Below, in pieces: positions 1 to 6,685 of a stretch of 10,919 bases of DNA. The notes under the pieces were generated by a model. It had not been told where the DNA came from. It worked only from the letters and a program-made list of their open reading frames with translations, and ran no database searches. Made by a program: the position numbers and the translations under genes. The DNA comes from an uncultured Clostridia bacterium (GTDB lineage: Bacteria > Bacillota > Clostridia > Christensenellales > UBA1242): positions 1 to 10,919 of the forward strand of contig USJH01000021.1 of assembly GCA_900554955.1 (NCBI GenBank). The letters are read 5' to 3'. The number at the start of each line of letters is the position of its first letter. Positions within the stretch are counted from its first letter, which is position 1.

Positions 1-1814
1 TGATTAAAGTTATTAAACATCGAGTTAAACACAACATAGTCCATAAGTGTTCCATTTGAACTTGTGATCCAATCTGGAACTTTAACTTCAATGTCTTTAA
101 ACTTATCCATCCAAACTTTTGATAGTCCGAACACATAAGCATATGGCAAAACATCAAAATAGTAATTTGGATTTTCAAGAGCAAACATTTTAAGTTGTGA
201 AACTTCGCACATTGAAATATAGTTTTTGAATCCAAGAACACGACCTTTTGATATTGCCCCAGCTTGTGAATATTTTGGTGTCACATTTACAAGAACTGGA
301 AGTGCACTTAAAATTATCAAAACAATAAATCCAATATAATTTTTATCAATCAATCCAATGCTGAATCTTGCATATACAAGAGCCATGATAACAATGAATA
401 TTGAAGTTGAAATCAATGTATAAATCCACAAGTTCTTTTGTTCAAAGAAGCAACTTACAGCTGCATAAACCAAGAATAATGAGAATGCAACATTCACAAA
501 ATTGAACAAATCAGTTGAAAAACCGAAAAATGATTTTGGAATTTTAAACACCACAAGTGCAGTGATAAACATTAATGCCAAAACACCAAATTTAAACCAA
601 CCATATTTGTTTGTTTCTTTTTGATCGTAAAGTGAAGATTTTTGTTTAATTTTCTCTGCACTTTGAATTGTGCTTACGCTTGTTGCAAAATCTACACCAA
701 GCCTAGACATTTCTTTCTCGTTTACTCCGCCAGAAAAAACTGCATTGTAAACCATTTTCAAACTTACATTTTTAAGTTCCGATATATCTTTTTCAGTTTT
801 ATGGAAAACAATGTTTTTGTTTCCCTTGTCTTCAATTGTTAAATATCCCATATTTGCAAGGCAAATTACACTTGCAGAAACAGTTTTTGTTGAAACAGAT
901 GCATTTGCCATATAGTCGGCAACAAATGGATCGAGCCCATCATAAGGAACAAGTTCAACGGGTTTTGGATAGTTGTTTTTCTGTCTTAAAACAAAGAAAC
1001 AAACAAGAGCAAATGCAACGCAAACAAGACAAAGACCAATTGCAATAAGTTGTCTTAAATTAAGTTTTGCAGGAACTTTTGTTAAATATCCGTCTTCAAA
1101 AATTGCACGGAACGTTATTCCTTCACCTGCTTCCAATCTGGCACATGTTCCGGAAACAACATTTCCCAAAGCAGTAAATTCTTGAGCAGCTGTGCTTCCA
1201 GCAACACCTGAATACATTTGAATTTTCCCAGCTTCAACTTCTTTAGGAAGAGTTACTGAAAATGAAACGTTTTCAATTTCGCAAGTGCTATTGGTTCCAA
1301 CAAGGTTATAATAAACATCATCAAAACCTTTGTTTTTATCATTCCCCATGAAATAGGAATATTTAATTGAAAATGTTCTTGTTTCACCATAAGAAAAACC
1401 AGCAGTATCTTTAAGACCAAAAGTGATATATCCCGCCATTTCATCAATATAAGTGTTAAATGTTTCAGAATGATCTCCAACGCCACCAACATCTGTAATT
1501 TGGGCATAAACCACATTTTTCTTAACTTTTCCATCAATTTTACGATATTGATAACATGCATAAGGAATGAATCTTATCACTTCGTGAAGTCCTGATTGAT
1601 TGAACTTTACATCAAAACTTTCAACAACGTCAACCTTTCCTGTCTCGTGAACTGTTGCATTCACATCAAGACGAGTTATATTGATTGGGGAAGCCGAAAC
1701 TGAATTTTCATCTGGTGAAGATGCAACAATGTCCATTGTGAAAAGCACAATGCTTAAAAACACAAGGATAATTGCAAAAACAATTGAGACTCCAATTTTA
1801 GTTTTCTTTTCCAA
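1..1814 (-). CDS. DUF2207 family membrane protein, 3' end beyond window
   Basis: The frame stays open for 604 codons from a TTG start and leaves the window without a stop. The TTG directly follows the lemA TAA, and an AAAGGTG ribosome binding site lies 9 bases upstream of it. The next in-frame ATG (codon 27) would delete the first membrane segment, so TTG is preferred. Visible layout: an N-terminal signal or membrane segment (about 7-27); an extracytoplasmic beta-rich domain (about 45-245) of DUF2207 character; a membrane segment (about 255-276); a cytoplasmic stretch with PYDGLDP; then a cluster of hydrophobic segments (about 407-424, 433-456, 464-482, 493-511). Near the right end is the DVLPYAYVFGLSKVW motif typical of the family. 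The usual Gly/Ser-rich tail would lie outside the window. The biochemical role of DUF2207 proteins is not established. Pairing with LemA is common and suggests a shared envelope function. Confidence 0.88.
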   Translation of the reverse strand, partial: MEKKTKIGVSIVFAIILVFLSIVLFTMDIVASSPDENSVSASPINITRLDVNATVHETGKVDVVESFDVKFNQSGLHEVIRFIPYACYQYRKIDGKVKKNVVYAQITDVGGVGDHSETFNTYIDEMAGYITFGLKDTAGFSYGETRTFSIKYSYFMGNDKNKGFDDVYYNLVGTNSTCEIENVSFSVTLPKEVEAGKIQMYSGVAGSTAAQEFTALGNVVSGTCARLEAGEGITFRAIFEDGYLTKVPAKLNLRQLIAIGLCLVCVAFALVCFFVLRQKNNYPKPVELVPYDGLDPFVADYMANASVSTKTVSASVICLANMGYLTIEDKGNKNIVFHKTEKDISELKNVSLKMVYNAVFSGGVNEKEMSRLGVDFATSVSTIQSAEKIKQKSSLYDQKETNKYGWFKFGVLALMFITALVVFKIPKSFFGFSTDLFNFVNVAFSLFLVYAAVSCFFEQKNLWIYTLISTSIFIVIMALVYARFSIGLIDKNYIGFIVLIILSALPVLVNVTPKYSQAGAISKGRVLGFKNYISMCEVSQLKMFALENPNYYFDVLPYAYVFGLSKVWMDKFKDIEVKVPDWITSSNGTLMDYVVFNSMFNNFN

Positions 1815-2381
1815 TTAGAATTGCACCTTTACATTTTTTCTTTCTTCTGGGCTGTCAACTTCGAAAAGTGGTTTTCTTTCAAATTTGAACCATGATGCAA
1901 TCAAGTTGCTTGGGAAGATTTCAGTTTTTGTGTTATATGTTTTAACACAAGCATTGTAATATCTTCTTGAATTTGAAATTTCGTATTCAAGAGTTTTAAG
2001 TTGATTTTGAAGATCTGTGAAGTTTGAATTTGCTTTAAGATCTGGATAGTTTTCAGTTAAAACCATAAGAGAACGAAGAGTTGTTGTAAGTTCTCCTTCA
2101 GCTTTTGCACGATCTTCTGCATTTCCAGCAACAGATACTTTGCTTCTTGCTGTGATAACAGCGTCAAGGGTTTCTTTTTCGTGCTTTGCATAACCCTTTA
2201 CAGTTTCAACAAGGTTTGGAATCAAGTCATATCTTTTTTTAAGACAAACATCCATTGTTGAATATGCTTCTTCGACATTGTTTCTAAGTCGAACGAATGA
2301 GTTTCTTGTAGCGATAATCCAAACAGTGATTATAACTGCAAGAAGGGCGATAACGCCAAGTGTAATGTATAATGCTAACAT
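1815..2381 (-). CDS. lemA: LemA family membrane-anchored protein
   Basis: The product is 188 residues, the normal family length. One membrane helix (about 3-24) is followed by a long helical domain with the family signature: an RNNVEEAYSTMDVCLKKRYDLIPNLVE stretch from about 33, then NSRRYYNACVKTYN near 137-150 and the FPSNLIASWF segment near 156-165. The start is set by a GGAG ribosome binding site a few bases upstream. LemA proteins project a helical bundle from the membrane and their molecular function is unknown. The gene is first in a two-gene unit with the DUF2207 protein, which begins immediately after this stop codon and in the same frame. Transcription starts from a promoter in the shared lemA/radC intergenic region. 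Confidence 0.95.
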   Translation of the reverse strand: MLALYITLGVIALLAVIITVWIIATRNSFVRLRNNVEEAYSTMDVCLKKRYDLIPNLVETVKGYAKHEKETLDAVITARSKVSVAGNAEDRAKAEGELTTTLRSLMVLTENYPDLKANSNFTDLQNQLKTLEYEISNSRRYYNACVKTYNTKTEIFPSNLIASWFKFERKPLFEVDSPEERKNVKVQF

Positions 2382-2396
2382 TTTTATCTCCTTTAT

Positions 2397-2425
2397 TTGA
2401 CAAACTTGTCATATATATTTATTAT
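2397..2425 (+). promoter_or_regulatory. radC promoter overlapping the lemA promoter
   Basis: A consensus TTGACA -35 (2397-2402) and a TATTAT -10 (2420-2425) are separated by exactly 17 bases, predicting a start near 2432 and a leader of about 77 bases before radC. The -10 shares bases with the lemA -10 on the other strand, so one polymerase should exclude the other. The -35 lies within the inverted repeat TGACAA-AC-TTGTCA (2398-2411). Confidence 0.65.
2398..2411. promoter_or_regulatory. Palindromic operator candidate TGACAAACTTGTCA
   Basis: Two 6-base arms (TGACAA / TTGTCA) flank a 2-base centre. The site covers most of the radC -35 and sits just downstream of the predicted lemA start, so a dimeric repressor here could affect both genes. 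No cognate regulator is encoded in the window. A chance palindrome cannot be excluded. Confidence 0.4.
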
Positions 2426-2449
2426 GAATATATATGCACTTTTTGTAAA
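2421..2449 (-). promoter_or_regulatory. lemA-DUF2207 promoter
   Basis: Read on the minus strand there is a TTTACA -35 (2444-2449), a 17-base spacer and a CATAAT -10 (2421-2426). This places the transcript start near 2414. The -35 lies inside an inverted repeat, CACTTT-TTGT-AAAGTG (2437-2452). Confidence 0.65.
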
Positions 2450-2508
2450 GTGTTTTAACTGGGTTCACCCCTAAATTTAGATATTTTTAACAAAAATGGC
2501 AGGCTTAT

Positions 2509-3288
2509 ATGGACAAAGCAAACAAATCAATTCATGAAGAACACAGAAAACGAATGAAAGAGATTTTCACAAACAATGGGCTTAGTGCTTTTTCAGACGT
2601 TCAAAAAATAGAGTTCATTTTATATTTTGCAATTCCACGCAAAGATACAAACCCAATTGCGCACAATCTTCTTGACACATTCGGAAGCTTTGACAAGGTT
2701 CTTGAAGCACCAATTGAAAAGCTTAAAGCAGTTGAAGGTGTTGGCGAGCATTCAGCAATGCTCATTTCTTCGTATCTTAAAATTTTCGAGTGTTATGGCA
2801 AAAGCAAATGCGACACATCAATTGCCGGAACAACAACAGCAAAAGAATATTGTAAAAATCTATATAAGGGCAAAACTGTTGAAGAGTTTTATATGCTTTG
2901 CTTAACCAACTCAAACAAAGTGATGTCTTGCAACCTTATCAATCGTGGAACAGCAAGTGAAGTTCCTGTTGACATTCGAAAGCTTACAAACATTATTGTT
3001 GCAAACAATTGCGAACGAGTTTTGATCACTCATAATCACCCACACGGCACCGTTCGCCCATCAGATGAAGACATTGCCTTCACAGCAAAAATTGTTTCAA
3101 GCTGCATTTTAAACAGCATTGAAGTTGTCGATCACATTATCGTTAATGATGAAACTGCTTTCACTTTTGAAGAAGCAAAACTTTTGAAAGAACTTAAACG
3201 TGATGCAATTAAAAAGATTCCTGGTTTTTCACAAAAAGAATATAATCGCTTTGGTCAAGAAAGCACAAACTATAAAGTTGGAAAGTAA
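2509..3288 (+). CDS. radC: RadC-family JAB-domain protein (variant JAMM motif)
   Basis: The product is 259 residues, slightly longer than typical RadC. The N-terminal half carries the UPF0758 helical and helix-hairpin-helix region (VEGVGEHSAM at about 75-84). The C-terminal half is the RadC JAB/MPN domain with HNHPHGTVRPSDED: zinc-type ligands H175, H177 and D188, with S185 in place. Aligned without gaps to my recollection of Bacillus subtilis RadC, the PREIF segment becomes IRKLT, so the JAMM glutamate position holds Lys158. The start ATG is preceded by only a weak AGG-type site; another ATG at 2496 is out of frame. RadC was named for a repair phenotype later attributed to another gene, and its true function is unsettled. 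It is transcribed alone, divergently from lemA, and followed by a bidirectional terminator. Confidence 0.9.
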   Translation: MDKANKSIHEEHRKRMKEIFTNNGLSAFSDVQKIEFILYFAIPRKDTNPIAHNLLDTFGSFDKVLEAPIEKLKAVEGVGEHSAMLISSYLKIFECYGKSKCDTSIAGTTTAKEYCKNLYKGKTVEEFYMLCLTNSNKVMSCNLINRGTASEVPVDIRKLTNIIVANNCERVLITHNHPHGTVRPSDEDIAFTAKIVSSCILNSIEVVDHIIVNDETAFTFEEAKLLKELKRDAIKKIPGFSQKEYNRFGQESTNYKVGK

Positions 3289-3440
3289 AACTGCACACAT
3301 TTCACAAATTTACTCAAAAATTCACAGTTTTTTAACCATAAAACCACTATTTTTTGCATTTTTTATTGTTTTTTACAAATCAAATACAGCAAATTCACTA
3401 TAAAAAACGCAAACATATAATACATACAATATGAAACACG
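3289..3440. other. Gene-free AT-rich spacer downstream of radC
   Basis: No ORF of credible composition, RNA gene or strong promoter is seen here. A TATAAT at 3416-3421 lacks a -35 partner. The 14-mer ATAAAAAACGCAAA at 3400-3413 recurs at 8534-8547, at the end of another plus-strand unit. Confidence 0.5.
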
Positions 3441-3471
3441 AAAAAAGACCATATTTTCATATGGTCTTTTT
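3441..3471. terminator. Bidirectional terminator between radC and the peptidase gene
   Basis: An 8-bp stem GACCATAT (3447-3454) / ATATGGTC (3459-3466) with a TTTC loop is flanked by six A on the left and five T on the right, extending the stem. It gives a U-tract in either direction, serving radC on the plus strand and the convergent ASCH/ABC-F/peptidase operon on the minus strand. Confidence 0.85.
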
Positions 3472-3487
3472 CTTTGAAACTAAAATT

Positions 3488-4159
3488 TTAACATGTTTGG
3501 CTTTTTGTTTTTTCAAAAAGTTCAGAGCAAAGAAGTTCTCTTGCTTGCATGCTGCTTTGAAAAATTTCAAGAACAACCCGCTTATCATAATGCTCTATAA
3601 AATATTTCGTTAAAGCATAATATGCATCATATGGTTGTTTTTCTCGATTTAAAACATCGTCGATTTCAAAATTAAAATCAATGTTCTTTCCTTCCTTTTG
3701 CCCGCTCAAATAACAAGCAATTCCTTCAACCAAGAATTTTTCCGTGAAACTGCAATTGTTCTTTTTATTGAAACACACATTCACAAAATGCACAAATTCA
3801 TGAACTAACGTTTTCTTATAAAGTTCTATTGCTTGTTCTTTTTCGCCTGGTGAAAAAGCATGGGTTGTGTTTTTATAATCCGCAATAGAAAGATATAAGA
3901 TTTTGCCATCTCGTGTTAAACTTCCACGAGAGGACAAACTAACTTTTGCATCTTGTGGTCTTCCGTTTTCTATATTAAAAAGAGAATCATATTCTTTCTT
4001 TGTTGGAACAATTATAATTTGTGCTTTTTCTGTTGGTTCAACTTCAAAAAATTTGTAAACATCAATTGCTTTCACATCTAGATAAGACATCAATTCTTCT
4101 ATCAAGCAATTGTCATTTTCATCATAATTAAAAACCGCAAATTTACTTTCTTTTTTCAT
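3488..4159 (-). CDS. Putative cytoplasmic zinc peptidase (HExxH, gluzincin-like)
   Basis: The product is 223 residues with no signal peptide or membrane segment. The sequence HEFVH (His120, Glu121, His124) is a zincin active-site motif. About 20 residues later EKFLVEGIACYLSG supplies Glu145, placed as the third zinc ligand of a gluzincin of the peptidase MA type. The N-terminal 100 residues contain an alternating strand region (AQIIIVPTKKEYDSLF) like that preceding the active-site helix in related proteins. The ATG is one base after the ABC-F stop (TAATATG), with GAGGG ahead of it inside the ABC-F coding region, so translation is probably coupled. Substrate and precise family are unknown. The motif pair makes a metallopeptidase fold likely, but I cannot name a characterised homologue. 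It is the last gene of the operon before the shared terminator. Confidence 0.75.
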   Translation of the reverse strand: MKKESKFAVFNYDENDNCLIEELMSYLDVKAIDVYKFFEVEPTEKAQIIIVPTKKEYDSLFNIENGRPQDAKVSLSSRGSLTRDGKILYLSIADYKNTTHAFSPGEKEQAIELYKKTLVHEFVHFVNVCFNKKNNCSFTEKFLVEGIACYLSGQKEGKNIDFNFEIDDVLNREKQPYDAYYALTKYFIEHYDKRVVLEIFQSSMQARELLCSELFEKTKSQTC

Positions 4160-4160
4160 A

Positions 4161-4418
4161 TTATACCCTCACAAGTCCTTTTTGACAAAGTTCATAAGTT
4201 TGATCGCACACTTCCGCTATAAATTTTCTGTCATGCGAAACAGAAATCACAGAACCATGATAAGAATTTAAAAGCTCACGGATTGTTGGGTTTGAAAGCG
4301 GGCTTAAATTTCTTGTTGGTTCATCTAAAACTAAAACATTATTATTTTCAACGATAATTTTTAAAAGTGACAATTTTGCCTTTTGTCCTTCACTTAAATC
4401 TTTAATTTTGTGTTCCAT
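4161..4418 (-). pseudogene. C-terminal remnant of the interrupted ABC-F gene
   Basis: These 85 codons continue the ABC-F reading frame beyond the in-frame TAA at 4455-4457; 12 further sense codons (TLLGCLKFTKEE) lie between the stop and this ATG. The segment contains the second-domain signature LSEGQKAKLS (LSGGQ-like, one Gly replaced by Glu), Walker B with catalytic Glu in VLVLDEPTRNLSPLS, and the switch His in SVSHDRK. It therefore completes the second nucleotide-binding domain and cannot fold as an ATPase alone. Only a weak AGAAGAA precedes the ATG, so reinitiation is doubtful. The intact motifs suggest the stop is recent, or an error in the assembly. Confidence 0.75.
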
Positions 4419-4454
4419 TTCTTCTTTTGTGAATTTTAAACAACCAAGAAGTGT

Positions 4455-5687
4455 TTATGGATTTAAGGTTTTATTTGCGTTTGTCAAAACATTTATAGGA
4501 GTGTCATTGAAATCTAAAATCTCATTATAATTTTGAGAAAAATATCCAACTTTAAGCCCCGGTGTGTGCTTTAAAATTGGCAACAATTCACGAAGCAAGG
4601 TTGTTTTCCCACAGCCATTCTTTCCAACAATTGCAACCTTCTTTGCTCCATAAATTGCAAGACTAATGTTTTTTGCAAGAACTTTTTCACCAGCCCTTAA
4701 GATATTAAATGTCACATCAACAATTTTCTTTTGCGATGGAAGAGAAATGTTTTGATTTGCTATGATTTTGATTGCTTCTTCAACATCAGGAATTTCAGTA
4801 AGTTCTTTGTTTTCAAGTCTTGTTTCTTGAGCTTTGATGTTTCGCATTTTCTTTACAAGAATTCGCCCTGTTGACGGGTCTCTTCGGCATTCTTTAATGT
4901 CTTGACGAACTTTTTCTTTAATTTGTTTTAAAATTTCTTCTTTTTTCTTTTGCTCTCTTCTTTCGCTATATGCAACCTGTGTTTGATGTTCAATTGCACG
5001 ATTTCTTGCAGAAACATATTCGCCATAACCACATTTTTCAAGAGTAAACTTTGGTTTGCTCTTTTTTATAAGTTGCTCGATGTGTAAAATTCTATTTGCG
5101 ACATTTTCAAGCAAAGTTTCATCGTGAGAAATGAAAACAACTGGATTTGTTTGTTGCTTAATAAATTTTTCAAGAATTTCCAGTGTCTCAATATCAAGAT
5201 CGTTTGTTGGCTCGTCTAAAAAATAAAGATCATATTCAACTGTCATTAACTTTGCAAGTTGAAGTTTTACTTTTTCACCACCTGACAAGTTTTGAATTTT
5301 GGTGCCATTATCAATAAGGTTCCCATCAAAGCCAAGACTATTTAAATTGGAGCAAAATTTATAAACTAAATCATAATTATCAAATTCAAGTTCTTTTGAA
5401 AGTTGATTGTGAACAAAATAATCCACAATTTCAAAATCGTTCCAAAAATCATCAAGTTTCTGTTCTAAATATCCAATTTTTGCCCCACATGTTGAAATTG
5501 TTCCAGAAACAGAAGCATATTCTTCAACAAGCTTCGGACTTATCAAGGCCTTCATAAGTGTGCTCTTACCGTTGCCTTCTTCCCCAATCATTGCGAGCTT
5601 GTCACCAGAATTTAAAACAAAAGACAAATTTTCAATCAGAACCCTGCCCTTTTTAGTTTCAATTTTAAGATTGTTTACACTAAACAT
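4455..5687 (-). CDS. ABC-F ATPase, truncated by in-frame stop
   Basis: These are the first 410 codons of a duplicated ATP-binding protein with no membrane segments, the ABC-F architecture. Domain 1 has Walker A GEEGNGKST (35-43), signature LSGGEK (134-139), Walker B LYFLDEPTNDLD (154-165, catalytic Glu159) and switch His188. A charged helical linker (about 210-320) with RREQKKKEEILKQIKEK matches the inter-domain arm of ABC-F proteins. Domain 2 begins with Walker A GKNGCGKTT (355-363) and is cut by TAA after KTLNP. An AGGGGGTGAT ribosome binding site (5691-5700) fixes the start. ABC-F proteins act at the ribosome as translation factors or in antibiotic resistance. The DEPTRNLSPLS Walker B in the downstream remnant recalls a Bacillota subgroup of unproven function. 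It is second in an operon, 25 bases after the ASCH gene. Confidence 0.85.
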   Translation of the reverse strand: MFSVNNLKIETKKGRVLIENLSFVLNSGDKLAMIGEEGNGKSTLMKALISPKLVEEYASVSGTISTCGAKIGYLEQKLDDFWNDFEIVDYFVHNQLSKELEFDNYDLVYKFCSNLNSLGFDGNLIDNGTKIQNLSGGEKVKLQLAKLMTVEYDLYFLDEPTNDLDIETLEILEKFIKQQTNPVVFISHDETLLENVANRILHIEQLIKKSKPKFTLEKCGYGEYVSARNRAIEHQTQVAYSERREQKKKEEILKQIKEKVRQDIKECRRDPSTGRILVKKMRNIKAQETRLENKELTEIPDVEEAIKIIANQNISLPSQKKIVDVTFNILRAGEKVLAKNISLAIYGAKKVAIVGKNGCGKTTLLRELLPILKHTPGLKVGYFSQNYNEILDFNDTPINVLTNANKTLNP

Positions 5688-5712
5688 AAAATCACCCCCT
5701 TAAAAAGGCATT

Positions 5713-6093
5713 TTATTCAACAATTTGAAATTCTTCACACAAAATTTCGATATCTTCACAAAATTTCATTTTGTATTTCTTGCACTCTTTTTTGAAAAAT
5801 TTTTTATGAATTTTTCTCCAATATGCAAGCGACAAGTTGCCCTCGCCCTCCATTTTTGCATGCGCACTTGTCACATCACAAAATTTTGTTACATATGCCT
5901 TTTTAGTTTTTATTTTCAATTTTTGGGTTTGATCGAAATTTGTCAAAATGCTATAACCAATATTTTTTGAGATTTCTTCACCTAGATAAAGACTGCAAGT
6001 TGCGGTTTTCCGTCCAGTTTTTACAAGTTCAAAAAGTCGGTCGGCAGTTTTTTTATCTCCACCAAAACACCATGTTTCAAGTTTCTTTTCCAT
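5713..6093 (-). CDS. ASCH domain-containing protein
   Basis: The product is 126 residues with the small ASCH fold, related to PUA-type RNA-binding domains. Recognisable are an N-terminal WCFGGDKKTADRLFELVKTG, the conserved GRKTAT (27-32), and the family's EGEGNLSLAYWRKIHKKFF segment (82-100). Some ASCH proteins cleave or bind modified nucleosides or RNA; this one's activity is not predictable from sequence. The ATG is the only reasonable start, because an in-frame TAA lies two codons upstream and the next Met is residue 81. No ribosome binding site is present, and the promoter -10 ends 7 bases before the A of ATG, so the mRNA is likely leaderless. It is first in the operon ASCH, ABC-F, peptidase, which hints at a link with RNA or translation. 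Confidence 0.88.
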   Translation of the reverse strand: MEKKLETWCFGGDKKTADRLFELVKTGRKTATCSLYLGEEISKNIGYSILTNFDQTQKLKIKTKKAYVTKFCDVTSAHAKMEGEGNLSLAYWRKIHKKFFKKECKKYKMKFCEDIEILCEEFQIVE

Positions 6094-6099
6094 GATTTA

Positions 6100-6128
6100 A
6101 TTTTATCAAGAATAAAAATTTTTGTCAA
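6100..6128 (-). promoter_or_regulatory. Strong promoter of the ASCH operon
   Basis: Read on the minus strand: TTGACA (6123-6128), a 17-base spacer, then TAAAAT (6100-6105). Only six bases separate the -10 from the ATG at 6093, so transcription should start at or within a base of the start codon. Confidence 0.8.
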
Positions 6129-6178
6129 ATGCATGTTTTTGTTGTGATTTTTCACTGATTCTACCGAATTTTTGCAAC

Positions 6179-6207
6179 AAAAAAAGCACATTTAATTTTG
6201 TGCTTTT
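6179..6207 (-). terminator. Terminator of the lipoprotein gene
   Basis: A 9-bp stem AAAAGCACA (6182-6190) / TGTGCTTTT (6199-6207) has an 8-base loop. On the minus strand the run of seven A (6179-6185) becomes the U-tract. It begins 5 bases after the lipoprotein stop codon. Confidence 0.85.
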
Positions 6208-6212
6208 ATCTT

Positions 6213-6653
6213 TTAAAAGATTTTGTTTTTAGTAATTTCCTTTCCCTTATAAAACAACTTTGAAATTTGACCTTCAACAATTATTTTTAAAGTTCCATTT
6301 TCACCAGGCTTCAATGTTTGTGAAACTTCAAAATAATTTATAATTGAAATTTCACCATTTTTATTTGTGCTTGAATATTTTTCTCTTATAACAATTCCTG
6401 AAGACTTTTTAGTTTCGCCGTTCATTTCATATGTGAAATCTTCAGCATTGAAAGTTTCTTCTTCATTGTTCATATATTCAATTTCAACATAGAAACCAGT
6501 TTCAAGTTTTTCACCAATAAAGCAAGCTTTTGCTTCTTTATTTGATGCAATAACAAAACCTTGGCTATCACACCCAGCAAAACAAACTGCCGGAATAACA
6601 ATTGCACAAAATGTTAAAACAAACATGAAAAATTTTCTTTTAAAATTATTCAT
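6213..6653 (-). CDS. Small predicted lipoprotein, function unknown
   Basis: The product is 146 residues. The N-terminus has basic residues (Lys5, Arg6, Lys7), a hydrophobic core (8-24) and then CFAGC, giving a plausible lipobox with Cys28 as the lipidated residue. The -3 position is Phe rather than the usual Leu, so lipidation is likely but not certain. The mature part is polar and strand-rich, with a small-domain pattern (FYVEIEY..., LKPGENGTLKIIVEG) resembling immunoglobulin-like or DUF4352-style extracellular folds, which I cannot assign with confidence. An AAGGAG ribosome binding site sits about 6 bases upstream. It is a single-gene unit with its own promoter and terminator, divergent from aconitase X; nothing in the sequence shows a functional link between them. 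Confidence 0.8.
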   Translation of the reverse strand: MNNFKRKFFMFVLTFCAIVIPAVCFAGCDSQGFVIASNKEAKACFIGEKLETGFYVEIEYMNNEEETFNAEDFTYEMNGETKKSSGIVIREKYSSTNKNGEISIINYFEVSQTLKPGENGTLKIIVEGQISKLFYKGKEITKNKIF

Positions 6654-6672
6654 TTCCTTCTCCTTAAAACAG

Positions 6673-6685
6673 GGATATTATATCC
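6673..6685. promoter_or_regulatory. Palindromic operator candidate over the lipoprotein -10
   Basis: GGATAT and ATATCC are perfect 6-base arms around a single central T. The palindrome contains the whole -10 box, so an occupied site would block polymerase. A palindromic TATA-rich sequence by chance is possible, but the GG/CC ends make the match longer than the promoter alone requires. Confidence 0.4.

Noticed and set aside
1253-1561. Possible 102-codon minus-strand gene
   Set aside because: It lies inside the DUF2207 frame in another phase and has no ribosome binding site or recognisable motif.
3416-3421. TATAAT box downstream of radC as a small-RNA or gene promoter
   Set aside because: The sequence 17 bases upstream (TTCACT region) is a poor -35 and only the terminator follows.
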